Below are positions 14,534 to 22,178 of a stretch of 42,504 bases of DNA, in pieces. Under the pieces are notes generated by a model. The model was not told the DNA's origin. It saw only the letters and a program-made list of their open reading frames with translations, and ran no database searches. The stretch is from positions 1 to 42,504 of the forward strand of contig JAGLSW010000790.1 in assembly GCA_023135565.1 (NCBI GenBank). The letters run 5' to 3'. Within the stretch, counting starts at the first letter, position 1. Each line of letters opens with the position of its first letter. A program made the translations under genes and the position numbers. Origin of the DNA: Candidatus Aminicenantota bacterium (GTDB lineage: Bacteria; Acidobacteriota; Aminicenantia; UBA2199).

Positions 14534-16549
14534 TTAAGTCGAACTTTTTTCTTGTTTTAATCCCGGTAAATCCAAATGTTTTTTATAACATATTAAACCG
14601 CAGTCAAGGCAGCGTCCGGCTTCGATCAACGTTTCTTCCGGGGTTAGATTGCTTAAATTATCTATATTTTTCCTGGGGTACGCGAGAGCATCCGTTTCCG
14701 CTACGATTTCGCGAACGTCCTGCAGCGCTGCTGCGGTGATAATGACCCCGGGTTCCGGCGCCACTTCTTCCCCGGACACATGGAGGTGAACCGCCCGCAC
14801 TACTTTCCTGCCTCGCCTGACAGCGGTTACCACGGCTGTCTGGTCGGTGGAACGCCCCATTTCGCCTACGTCGAAAATACCCATATCCGGTTCTCGCGGT
14901 AATACTTTAAAAATCTCTACTGTTTTCCATTTGTTTTCTTCTTCTTTTACGATCAGCATCTCCGGGAGACGGCCGGAACCGACAATGAGATGGTCTAAGG
15001 GGATGTCCTTTACCTCGCCGCTTTCGGTGCGGATGGAAATCCCGGTTAAACGGTCCGCTTCACCGCGCAGTTCCATGGGCACACTGGAATAATAGATATT
15101 CACACTGCCCCTTTTAATGACATTTAGATCGATGTCGTAGTAGTCGGTTTTTTCTTTAGAATAAGGATATACGATGGTTACCTCTTCCGCGCCGCTGTTG
15201 AGACACACTTCCGCGGCTTTAACGGTAGCTTTACCGCCGCCGACGATCACGACGTTTCCGGCTAAGTCCACTTTCTCGCCGTGGGCCGCGCCGATCAATA
15301 TGTCGAGGAGGAGACCGGTGCCGGGTATCATACTTTCACCCCACACTTTCCCCCTCATGATCTGGCGGCTGTCCCAACCGCCGGAGGTCAGCAGCACCAT
15401 ATCGAATTCTGCGCCGAAAAGAGAAGAGAGAGTAAAATCTTTTCCCATTTGCTTACCGGTTTCAACCGCCACGCCGATCTCTAATATGCCGTCGATGTCC
15501 CAATCGAGGACGTCCCGGGGCAGCCTCTCTTCGTCGATTACGTACCTGAGAATACCGCCCAATTTGCCGGTGGCTTCGAAAATCTTAGGCTGATACCCTA
15601 AGCGCCTCAAATAATAGGATGCAGTTAAACCTTCGACGCCGCCGCCTACCACGGCGATTTTCTTGCCGGCCGCGGGGGGCAAATAATTGGGCAGGGCGCG
15701 TTGACCTGTTTCCCTTTCATACCCGGCCACGAACTTCTTTAAAGCATTGATGGTGACCGGTTCGTCTACTAAATTACGGCGGCATTCGGTTTCACAGGGG
15801 GCGGGACATAAATGACCGCAGACTAAGGGGAAGGGGTTCTTCTCTTTTATCACCCGTACCGCTTCTAAATAATCGCCGTCGCTGATGTGGCGGATATAGG
15901 CGGGAATGTCGATCTCCGCCGGACAGGTGCGCTGGCAGGGGGCTGTGCATTCGTTCACTTTGTAGTCGGAAAGGATCCGTTTGGCGGCGGAGGTGACGGT
16001 GATGATGTCCTTGGGACACACCTCGGCACAAACGCCGCAGGAAGTACAGCGGTCTTTATTCACTACCGGCAGGTTGTCTTCTCCCATGGAGAGGGCGTCG
16101 AAAGGACAGGCCCTGACACAGGTGCTCAAACCGAGGCAGCCGATAACGCATTCTTTGCTGCCGCCGTACAAGAGCACTGCCGCACGGCAGTCGGGGACGC
16201 CGATATAGGAATATTTCAAATCGGCTTCCTGCACTCCGTAGCGGCAGCCGGGCTGCGATATTTCCGGTTCTTTTTCTGCCACGGCCATACCCATCACTGC
16301 GGCCACGGCCTGGGCAATATCAAAACCTCCGGCTATGCAGACGTCCGGTTTGGCTTTGCCGAACACCACCGCTTCAGCAGCGGCAGAGCAGCCGGCATAA
16401 CCGCAGCCGCCGCAGTTGGCGCCCAATAAGGCATCCTCTACTTGCTCGATGCGGGGATCTTCCCAGACGTAAAATACCTTCGACGCTATGGCCAGCATTA
16501 TCGCTGCCAACAGGCCCAAACCGGTTAGACTGAGTGTTGCAATCAACAT
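14534..16549 (-). CDS. rnfB: RnfB fused to a GltD/NfnB-like flavoprotein domain
   Basis: At 671 aa this is more than twice the usual RnfB. Residues 1-27 are the membrane anchor, followed by the [4Fe-4S] motif NCGGCGYAGC with C71. Next come two ferredoxin-like sites, CLGLSTCVRACP and CTSCGVCAEVCP (about 138-185). This is a complete RnfB, the ferredoxin-oxidising subunit. From about residue 200 a GltD/NfnB-like module is attached (CQRTCPAEIDIP, VCGHLCPAPCETEC, VVGGGVEGL, VIVGGGKATVKAAE) and the chain ends RCLDCGLIC. Compared with the homologous tail of NuoF, its dinucleotide motifs have drifted: G-G-G-V-E-G for G-A-G-P-A-G, and IFDVGEMG where FAAGDAV is expected. It may bind flavin weakly or act structurally. 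It starts 13 bases after rnfA. Confidence 0.88.
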   Translation of the reverse strand: MLIATLSLTGLGLLAAIMLAIASKVFYVWEDPRIEQVEDALLGANCGGCGYAGCSAAAEAVVFGKAKPDVCIAGGFDIAQAVAAVMGMAVAEKEPEISQPGCRYGVQEADLKYSYIGVPDCRAAVLLYGGSKECVIGCLGLSTCVRACPFDALSMGEDNLPVVNKDRCTSCGVCAEVCPKDIITVTSAAKRILSDYKVNECTAPCQRTCPAEIDIPAYIRHISDGDYLEAVRVIKEKNPFPLVCGHLCPAPCETECRRNLVDEPVTINALKKFVAGYERETGQRALPNYLPPAAGKKIAVVGGGVEGLTASYYLRRLGYQPKIFEATGKLGGILRYVIDEERLPRDVLDWDIDGILEIGVAVETGKQMGKDFTLSSLFGAEFDMVLLTSGGWDSRQIMRGKVWGESMIPGTGLLLDILIGAAHGEKVDLAGNVVIVGGGKATVKAAEVCLNSGAEEVTIVYPYSKEKTDYYDIDLNVIKRGSVNIYYSSVPMELRGEADRLTGISIRTESGEVKDIPLDHLIVGSGRLPEMLIVKEEENKWKTVEIFKVLPREPDMGIFDVGEMGRSTDQTAVVTAVRRGRKVVRAVHLHVSGEEVAPEPGVIITAAALQDVREIVAETDALAYPRKNIDNLSNLTPEETLIEAGRCLDCGLICYKKHLDLPGLKQEKSST

Positions 16550-16562
16550 AGTGCTTTTTCTC

Positions 16563-17162
16563 CTAATTCATAGTCAAGGCTTTCAGGGAACTGTCTATTC
16601 CCTGGAATCCGAAAAATGCCATGGCAATAAGTCCGGCTGTGACTAATGCAATGGCTGTGTCCCGGAAGGCTTTGGGAATATAAGATACCCGGAACCGCTC
16701 CCTGATGCCGGCAAATATTATAAGCGCCAGGGCAAATCCGGCTCCCGAAAATAGGGCGTAAAATAAACTTTCTACGAATCCGAAATCCTTGCGGATAACC
16801 AATACTGCTACGCCCAATATGGCGCAGTTGGTGGTGATCAATGGTAAGAATATGCCCAGGGCTTTGTAAAGCCCAGGCACTAACTTCTTTAAGAACATTT
16901 CGATCAACTGCACGAGAGCGGCAATAACAAAAATAAAGACGATGGTTTGCAGGTACTCGAGACCGAATGTGACCAGTACGTAATGATGCACAAACCAGGT
17001 GATAAAAGTAGCAAAGGTCATGACAAATACAACAGCCATGCCCATGCCCACGGCGGTGTCCATTTTTTTAGAGACGCCTAAAAACGGACAGTTGCCGAGA
17101 TACTGGGCCAACAAAATATTCTTGACCAAAATCGCATTAATTGCAAGAACAATATATTCCAT
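16563..17162 (-). CDS. rnfA: Rnf complex subunit A
   Basis: A 199-aa protein with six predicted membrane helices. The family motifs 'NCPFLGVSKKMDTAVGMG' (residues about 24-41) and 'PLITTNCAILGVA' are intact. In Rnf, RnfA and RnfE are inverted-topology homologues that together hold a [2Fe-2S] cluster between their conserved cysteines (NC in both motifs), passing electrons across the membrane. Length and both cysteines are normal. It lies 13 bases before rnfB but 149 bases after rnfE, the only wide gap in the rnf run, filled by a dispersed repeat. Confidence 0.93.
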   Translation of the reverse strand: MEYIVLAINAILVKNILLAQYLGNCPFLGVSKKMDTAVGMGMAVVFVMTFATFITWFVHHYVLVTFGLEYLQTIVFIFVIAALVQLIEMFLKKLVPGLYKALGIFLPLITTNCAILGVAVLVIRKDFGFVESLFYALFSGAGFALALIIFAGIRERFRVSYIPKAFRDTAIALVTAGLIAMAFFGFQGIDSSLKALTMN

Positions 17163-17311
17163 TTATTTGCTCCATAAACTTGCCTCCGGCAGCCCTGCCG
17201 GGGGCCAAACTTTTGAAAAAGTTTGAACAAAACTTCTGTTTAATCTGAAATCACACGCGCCCACTTGCTGCGAAGCGGCTCATTGGCTGGGGACGCCGTC
17301 CCCCCGCGGGG
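17163..17311. repeat. Dispersed repeat inserted between rnfE and rnfA
   Basis: The 149-base gap contains a variant of the window's palindromic repeat family: TTGCCTCCGGCAGCCCTGCC from 17180, then GAAAAAGTTTGAACAAAACT near 17215. A GC-rich part (17262-17310) resembles other repeat tails. Every other rnf junction is under 15 bases or overlapping, so this is best read as an insertion into the operon. No promoter or terminator is obvious in it. Confidence 0.6.
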
Positions 17312-17911
17312 CTAAGCGGTTTTTTTGGGAACCAGGTTGATAATCGCCAGCAGCATGCCGAGACAAATAAACGCTCCGGGCGCCTTTACCATAAAAGCAA
17401 AAGGCTCAAAACTTTCCCACATTACAGACATGCCGAAAAAAGCACCGCTGCCGAGAATCTCCCTGATGGCCGATACCAAAAAAAGAGACATGGTAAAACC
17501 GAGACCGATGCCGAGACCGTCAGCGGCTGATAAATATACCGGGTTCTTCGAAGCAAAGGCTTCAGCCCGGCCTAAGATAATACAGTTCACCACAATCAGG
17601 GGAATAAATAATCCCAACTTCTGCGAGATGGCAAAAAAGTAGGCTTTCATCAATAATTCGACAATAACAACAAAAGTAGCAATCACTACGATATATGATG
17701 CAATCCTGACTTTCTTGGGAATTATTTTCTTTATAGATGATATTATAATGTTGGAAAATAACAAAACAAAGGTGGTGGCCAATCCCATGCCCAGTCCATT
17801 CTCTACCGAGGTGGTGACGGCCAGGGTGGGACACAAACCCAATACCAACCTGAAAGGAGGCAGGACTTCCCAGAAGCCCTTAAAAAATTCATGCGTTATC
17901 GTTTTACTCAT
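17312..17911 (-). CDS. rnfE: Rnf complex subunit E
   Basis: A 199-aa membrane protein with six predicted helices. The family motifs 'LVLGLCPTLAVTTSVENGLGMG' (LC instead of RnfA's NC) and 'FIPLIVVNCIILGRAEAFASKN' are both present, with the two cysteines expected to share a [2Fe-2S] cluster with RnfA. Length is within the family range. It starts 13 bases after rnfG. This is the membrane electron conduit of the ion-pumping Rnf complex. Confidence 0.93.
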   Translation of the reverse strand: MSKTITHEFFKGFWEVLPPFRLVLGLCPTLAVTTSVENGLGMGLATTFVLLFSNIIISSIKKIIPKKVRIASYIVVIATFVVIVELLMKAYFFAISQKLGLFIPLIVVNCIILGRAEAFASKNPVYLSAADGLGIGLGFTMSLFLVSAIREILGSGAFFGMSVMWESFEPFAFMVKAPGAFICLGMLLAIINLVPKKTA

Positions 17912-17924
17912 CGGTTTTTTATCC

Positions 17925-18500
17925 TTATTGCTTCGCTGCTGCTTTTTCTTTAACAGCAGGATATATGGCGATACTTTTACTTACTGCTTCACAAACTCCG
18001 CGGGAAGAATTGGTGGCGCCGGATACGGCATCCACTTTGCCGCCATCTTTTTTTACTTTAAAAACGACTTTTATAGATTTATCTTTAAAATTATCGGTGA
18101 ACGCCGGTTCAGTGACACGGGAACCTAAGCCGGGAGTCTCCTGGTGAGTCAATATACCGATGCCGGTGAGGGTGTCTTTTGCTAAATCATAACCCACCAT
18201 AACCCCGATATCTCCGCCAAAACCGCCGCCTTTGCTCTCATAAGCGAGAGCCCAGGGTTGGCCGTCTTTCTTGCCGATAAAAAGAGTGTATACCTGGCCG
18301 TCTATAGTCACTTCCCGGCGGTCGGCAATCAAATCGTTAGTGGAAGTTTCCAGCACCCGCTTGACTGCGGGGCCTTTTACATTCACCATGATCTGTTCCT
18401 CGATGCGAGGCCCGGTGACATTCTTTACCGCGGCTAACAAAAAACCGCAAACAGCAGCAATAGCGGTTAACACTATAACCATTTTTAGATATTGTTTCAT
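17925..18500 (-). CDS. rnfG: Rnf complex subunit G, FMN-binding
   Basis: The protein is 191 aa with one N-terminal membrane anchor (about residues 5-25) and an extracytoplasmic FMN-binding domain. The flavinylation motif is intact: DAVSGATNSS near residue 160, where the threonine receives FMN through a phosphoester bond added by ApbE. 'LTGIGILTHQETPGLGSRV' is the usual preceding strand. RnfG sits on the outer face next to RnfD and would be the natural partner of the membrane-anchored octaheme cytochrome encoded first in this operon. No apbE gene is in the window. Confidence 0.92.
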   Translation of the reverse strand: MKQYLKMVIVLTAIAAVCGFLLAAVKNVTGPRIEEQIMVNVKGPAVKRVLETSTNDLIADRREVTIDGQVYTLFIGKKDGQPWALAYESKGGGFGGDIGVMVGYDLAKDTLTGIGILTHQETPGLGSRVTEPAFTDNFKDKSIKVVFKVKKDGGKVDAVSGATNSSRGVCEAVSKSIAIYPAVKEKAAAKQ

Positions 18501-18506
18501 GGTAAA

Positions 18507-19472
18507 TTACCTTTTTTCCATATAAGATACCTGCAGGGGCCGGGGCTGCTTCTTCAGCTTGTCCAACAGGGGAGTGAAAAGATTCATAATCAGTATGGCA
18601 AAGATTACGCCGTCGGGCTCGATACCCCAGGCTCTGAAAATAACCGTTAAAAAGCCGCAGCCGAGACCGAAAGCCACCATACTCCACTTGTTAAAAGGAG
18701 AACTGGAATAATCGGTGGATAAGAAAAATATCCCGATCATTACGTTGCCGGTTAACAGGTGAAACAGGGGGTTGGCATAAACTTCACTGTTCGCTGCCCA
18801 AAATATGCCGGACATGATCAATACCCCGGCGGCAAAGGAGAGGGGAATTTCCCAGGTGACCACGCGGCGCAATAACAGGTACAGACCGCCTGCCAATAAG
18901 AAAAGTACGGCTGCCGCGCCCATACCGCCTACCTGTTTACCCAAAAGAAGATCTATTAACCGGAAATCGGATACAAAACCAGCGCCCCCGTTTTTCAGCA
19001 TGATAAGGGGATATTGGAAATCGAGTCCTAAGTTGTAATGCGCCGTGCTCAGGCTAAAATTAACATAGGCGGGCCAGGAAATGGCGATGATGGTCCAACC
19101 CACTAAAACGGGGTTTAAGGGGCTGCTTCCTAATCCGCCGAAAATCTCTTTGCCGATAAAAATACATAAAAAAGCCCCGATTATCACCACCCAGTAAGGT
19201 ACGCCGGGAGGCATGAGCAGGCCGAAAAGAAGACCGATAAGCAGCGCGCTGCCGTCGGTAAAAGTGGCGGGTTTCCTGAATAACTTACGGATCAGGACAT
19301 CGCTGAGCAGGGCTGCGGCTGCGGCCAGGGAAATGACCCTGACTGCAAACATGCCGTAAGTATAAACGGCAAAAATAAGCGCCGGAAGTAAAGCGATAAT
19401 AAAATCGCGATGAATATTACTTTCCCTTAACTTTACGCGCCAATGGGGTGGACTCGAAACAACCAATTTCAT
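18507..19472 (-). CDS. rnfD: Rnf complex subunit D, lacking the usual FMN-attachment motif
   Basis: The protein is 321 aa with about nine or ten membrane helices. RnfD landmarks are present: SPPHWRVKLRESNIHRDF at the N-terminus, FGGLGSSPLNPVLVGW near residue 115, and 'LLLGKQVGGMGAAAVLFLLAGGLYLL'. Most RnfD/NqrB proteins have a D-x-[ST]-[GS]-A-T-P-L motif just before the last segment, whose Thr carries covalent FMN. Here that position reads 'LIMLKNGGAGFVSDFRLID' with no S-G-A-T. FMN may be bound non-covalently or be missing. The start ATG overlaps the end of rnfC by four bases, so the two are coupled. Confidence 0.9.
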   Translation of the reverse strand: MKLVVSSPPHWRVKLRESNIHRDFIIALLPALIFAVYTYGMFAVRVISLAAAAALLSDVLIRKLFRKPATFTDGSALLIGLLFGLLMPPGVPYWVVIIGAFLCIFIGKEIFGGLGSSPLNPVLVGWTIIAISWPAYVNFSLSTAHYNLGLDFQYPLIMLKNGGAGFVSDFRLIDLLLGKQVGGMGAAAVLFLLAGGLYLLLRRVVTWEIPLSFAAGVLIMSGIFWAANSEVYANPLFHLLTGNVMIGIFFLSTDYSSSPFNKWSMVAFGLGCGFLTVIFRAWGIEPDGVIFAILIMNLFTPLLDKLKKQPRPLQVSYMEKR

Positions 19473-20728
19473 GATAATCTTTCTCCATCTTTTTCTTCTT
19501 TGTTTTCTTCTTGTTTATCTTCCAAAACATTTACCGCCTCTTTTTCTAATTCCGACTCTAATTTTTCGCCTTCGCTTTTGGCCAACCGCAGGAGTTGGAC
19601 AAGAGAACGGCCCGAAGGACACACATAAGCACATAATCCGCATTCGATACAGTTTTTTAGATCCATTTCGAGACACTGGTCGAAGATGGCAAACTCGGCA
19701 TAACGGCCCAACAGGTTGACATCTAAATCGACGGGACAGGCTCTTACGCAGCGGCCGCAGTTCAGACACTGGTTATTATGAAAAAAAGCCACTTCATTCT
19801 CATCCTGAATATAGATGCAGTCTGTGGCGGCGGTGACGGGCATGCTTAGGTCGAAACAGGTGCTGCCCCTGAAAGGTCCGCCTATAATAACCTTATCGTT
19901 GTCCTTGATTCTGCGGTCTTTCAAAAGCTCTGCCAGCGGGGTGCCGATCCTGACCCGGTAATTTCCCGCTCCCTGTTTGTCTATCACTGTGACAACTTTA
20001 TGGGAGAAAGGTTTCCCGTCTGTAAGGGCTGCTGCGGCTGCCAGTAGTTTTTCCACATTTAAAAAAAGATGGCTGTCTACATTGTAAGCGGCGGCCATGT
20101 CTCTTATTAATATTTCCGGCAGGCCGTTGGGATAGCGGGGGACGACACTGTGAACCTCGATGCCATCGGCGGCTGCGCCGGACACAAACGAATAAAGCGG
20201 CTGCGGAACAGCTAATACTACTTTTTGGGCCGATGTTAGATGCTTGAGCAAACGCAGGCCGGCGAAAACTCTCTCTTTGTTTTCTCTTAAGAGCTGCCCG
20301 TAAACCATGATTAAGGGTTCTTCATCCACGGCGCTGACCACTACTGTGTCTACCGGCTGCAGTTCTTCGCAGAAACCTAAGTTGGCCCGGTTCAATTTTT
20401 CCAGTAATGCCTGGGGTTCCTGCTCTAAAAAATCAGGTTCGGCCTGCAGCAGGGGGTCGATCTCCTCACTATCGCTAACAGCAATGCGGAGATAGATAGG
20501 TTCCGCCACTGCCGGCGTTAACGGCCCGAACCCCTTGATTGTGCCGGTAACTGTAGAAAAGAAGCCCGGCTTTAACTGCTGGCCGGTTTTAACCGGTAAA
20601 TCTTCTTTTAATTTCTTCTTATCTTTTTTTATATCGAAGTCCCGCAGCGGCAGGAGAACCTCCGCGGGCTGCGGGGCATCCGCAATCTCTTTTGTTTCAC
20701 ATTTTAGTAATAATTCTTGTCCCTTCAT
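19469..20728 (-). CDS. rnfC: Rnf complex subunit C, divergent, without the glycine-rich NADH/FMN loop
   Basis: A 419-aa peripheral subunit. The N-terminal barrel has PAEVLLPLRDFD and 'STVTGTIKGF', followed by an SLBB-like region (RVRIGTPLAELL) and GPFRGST. Two [4Fe-4S] sites follow, CLNCGRCVRACP (near 322) and CIECGLCAYVCP (near 360). Where canonical RnfC has GLGGA-x-FPT (NADH/FMN pocket), this protein reads ANLGFCEELQPVDTVVVSA, and the usual NGAECEP reads SAVDEEP. It probably does not oxidise or reduce NADH. I place the start at ATG 20728 rather than the upstream frame start at 20887. The upstream start would overlap the cytochrome gene by 47 bases and add 53 residues unlike any RnfC. GGAG lies 11 bases before 20728. 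Confidence 0.85.
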   Translation of the reverse strand: MKGQELLLKCETKEIADAPQPAEVLLPLRDFDIKKDKKKLKEDLPVKTGQQLKPGFFSTVTGTIKGFGPLTPAVAEPIYLRIAVSDSEEIDPLLQAEPDFLEQEPQALLEKLNRANLGFCEELQPVDTVVVSAVDEEPLIMVYGQLLRENKERVFAGLRLLKHLTSAQKVVLAVPQPLYSFVSGAAADGIEVHSVVPRYPNGLPEILIRDMAAAYNVDSHLFLNVEKLLAAAAALTDGKPFSHKVVTVIDKQGAGNYRVRIGTPLAELLKDRRIKDNDKVIIGGPFRGSTCFDLSMPVTAATDCIYIQDENEVAFFHNNQCLNCGRCVRACPVDLDVNLLGRYAEFAIFDQCLEMDLKNCIECGLCAYVCPSGRSLVQLLRLAKSEGEKLESELEKEAVNVLEDKQEENKEEKDGERLS

Positions 20729-20840
20729 TATTTTTATCGCTCCAATAGGCCAATACATGGCGGTATTAAACGGCGCATTCGATATAGTCCAGGCCCACCG
20801 GCGGGTGAGATTTTTTCTCGAATAGAGCCAAATAAAACGC

Positions 20841-21539
20841 TTATTCTTCTTTGTGACATATTTCGCAATTCTCCACGCCGTCATCATGACAGTCTATACA
20901 GTTTTTACCGATGCACCTGACGTGAGTGTCTTCATTTTCGCAAAGACTTTCATACTTTGTGTTGTAGTGACAGCGGCGGCAGTTCAAAGCAAAACTTTTG
21001 TCCTCTTGCTTGTAACCGTGATGGCAGGTGTCGCACTCGATGCCGCAGCCGTCCTCGGAAGCATGCAGGAAATGATCGAAAACCACCGGGCCGCCGTCAG
21101 TGGCAAATTCCATCTTTTTAGGCTGCTCGATTTTTTTGAAGCTTTCGGCATTATGGCAAAAGTTACACTGGACAGTGCCCTGCACATGACAATCCATACA
21201 GTTTTTACCGATGCATCGTTTGTGTATGGCGGCGTCTGCGCAGGTTTCCGCATACTCTTTACTGTAGTGGCAGGCGCGGCATTTCATGTCGGTGAAAGAG
21301 GCGTCTTTTTCGCCTTCTTCGTAGTTATGGTGGCACTCCACGCACTTGCTGTCTTTCAGGGAAACGTGCAGTTGGTGATCGAAAAGGACACCGCCTCCTT
21401 TGGTGGCGAAAGACACCCGTACCGGGACTTTCTTCTTCTCGAAGGCGTAGCCTAAGAAGGCGACGATGACTAACAAAGCAATGAGCACCGCATAGTACAG
21501 CTTTTTCTTTTTTTCACTAAAATATTTGCTACTGTTCAT
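20841..21539 (-). CDS. Membrane-anchored octaheme c-type cytochrome (duplicated tetraheme unit)
   Basis: The protein is 232 aa with an uncleaved-looking membrane anchor (residues about 14-32) and eight CxxCH motifs at 66, 87, 114, 125, 169, 187, 214 and 225. The sequence is two copies of one tetraheme unit: each begins FDHxLH, ends 'RCIGKNC-x-DCH' plus a final CxxCH, and the haem spacings match (21/27/11 and 18/27/11). This is the class III (cytochrome c3/c7-like) pattern, expected on the outer face of the membrane. It is the first gene of the rnf operon. The Methanosarcina acetivorans Rnf cluster likewise begins with a multihaem cytochrome (MmcA) that takes electrons from Rnf. A similar role here is inferred. 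Confidence 0.9.
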   Translation of the reverse strand: MNSSKYFSEKKKKLYYAVLIALLVIVAFLGYAFEKKKVPVRVSFATKGGGVLFDHQLHVSLKDSKCVECHHNYEEGEKDASFTDMKCRACHYSKEYAETCADAAIHKRCIGKNCMDCHVQGTVQCNFCHNAESFKKIEQPKKMEFATDGGPVVFDHFLHASEDGCGIECDTCHHGYKQEDKSFALNCRRCHYNTKYESLCENEDTHVRCIGKNCIDCHDDGVENCEICHKEE

Positions 21540-21660
21540 AAAAGGTCTCTCTTACAAAAAATTTTTGGTGGGTATTTGAATAAAAAAACTCACCGTAAAG
21601 TTTAACATTTTTGCTTTTGCATACTTTCATAGTTTCTAAAACAACGACGGCGTAGACAAA

Positions 21661-21689
21661 AATTTACAACATTTTGCAGTTTTTGTCAA
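21661..21689 (-). promoter_or_regulatory. Promoter of the cytochrome-rnf-nuo operon
   Basis: On the minus strand TTGACA (21689-21684), a 17-base spacer and TAAATT (21666-21661) form a near-consensus sigma-70 promoter. The predicted leader is roughly 115 bases. No other good promoter was seen before nuoF, consistent with one long transcript. Confidence 0.65.
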
Positions 21690-21718
21690 GGGGAAAAATT
21701 TTTTTTTAACAAATCTTT

Positions 21719-21860
21719 GCCTCCGGCGGCCAAAACCCTTTTGAAAAAGGGTTCTGGACTCCCAAAACTTTTCATGAGCGATACGCTTTCCTGTTACTCG
21801 AAAGCCCCTTATAGGCTGCCCGCGCCGCGGGCTTGGAAAAGTTTGATCAAAACTTTTGCG
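21719..21860. repeat. Composite dispersed palindromic repeat (reference copy)
   Basis: The repeat starts GCCTCCGGCGGCCAAAACCC, then AACCCTTTTGAAAAAGGGTT (a hairpin), GGACTCCCAAAACTTTT, CGATACGCTTTCCTGTTACT, a GCCCGCGCCGCGGGC palindrome and finally AAAAGTTTGATCAAAACTTT. Partial or near-complete copies lie at 17180-17240, 24111-24155, 24703-24760, 36806-36844 and inside the coding sequence at 39661-41640. Confidence 0.8.
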
Positions 21861-21956
21861 TAATTTCGTTGTCTCCGAGCGAGGCTCGCATCATGATCGA
21901 CTGTCTAAGCCCCGGTCTATATCAGGTCGATCAGGCCGGTCTGCCGGGGAATTACC

Positions 21957-21976
21957 GGGACGCAAGTTTGCGTCCC
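21957..21976. repeat. Perfect hairpin
   Basis: GGGACGCAA GT TTGCGTCCC forms a 9-bp stem with a 2-base loop. A second one, AAGAGTTTTT CCCC AAAAACTCTT (10-bp stem), lies at 22048-22071 just before the Cys-rich peptide gene. Neither has a clear T-tail on the sense strand. Confidence 0.5.
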
Positions 21977-22080
21977 CTACCGGTATCGACCTCCGCGGGG
22001 GGGGACGGCAAGTAGTTTAATCAAGAATGTTTAAGATAAAGGGTTTTAAGAGTTTTTCCCCAAAAACTCTTGACAATACG

Positions 22081-22178
22081 TTCTTCGATTTAGGGAGGCT
22101 AAAATGAAGAAATTAAAATCAAATCTTAATTTGATCGTTTTCGTTTTTTTAATGGCTGCTCTAACCGCGGCTATAATG
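22081..22178 (+). repeat. 98-bp direct repeat A1 (propeller 3' end + peptide 5' end)
   Basis: This segment matches 23578-23675 with only a handful of differences. It includes the last codons of a propeller-like gene (TTCTTCGATTTA, then the GGAGG site) and the first 25 codons of the Cys-rich peptide. It shows that a propeller-peptide unit was duplicated here. Confidence 0.8.

Larger units (their letters stand above)
21540..22080. other. Intergenic region with promoter and repeats
   Basis: This 541-base stretch holds the operon promoter (21661-21689), a full composite repeat (21719-21860) and several hairpins (21957-21976, 22048-22071). I see no gene. A 60-codon frame at 21833-22015 is read entirely through repeat DNA and is not called. 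Confidence 0.6.

Noticed and set aside
20729-20887. N-terminal extension of RnfC
   Set aside because: It would overlap the cytochrome gene, is Trp/Arg-rich and unlike RnfC; ATG 20728 has a GGAG site.
21833-22015. 60-aa protein downstream of the composite repeat
   Set aside because: The frame is read through repeat and hairpin DNA and has no ribosome site.
21957-22071. Riboswitch or structured RNA before the Cys-rich peptide
   Set aside because: Only two simple perfect hairpins are visible, with no conserved riboswitch core; they fit repeat DNA.
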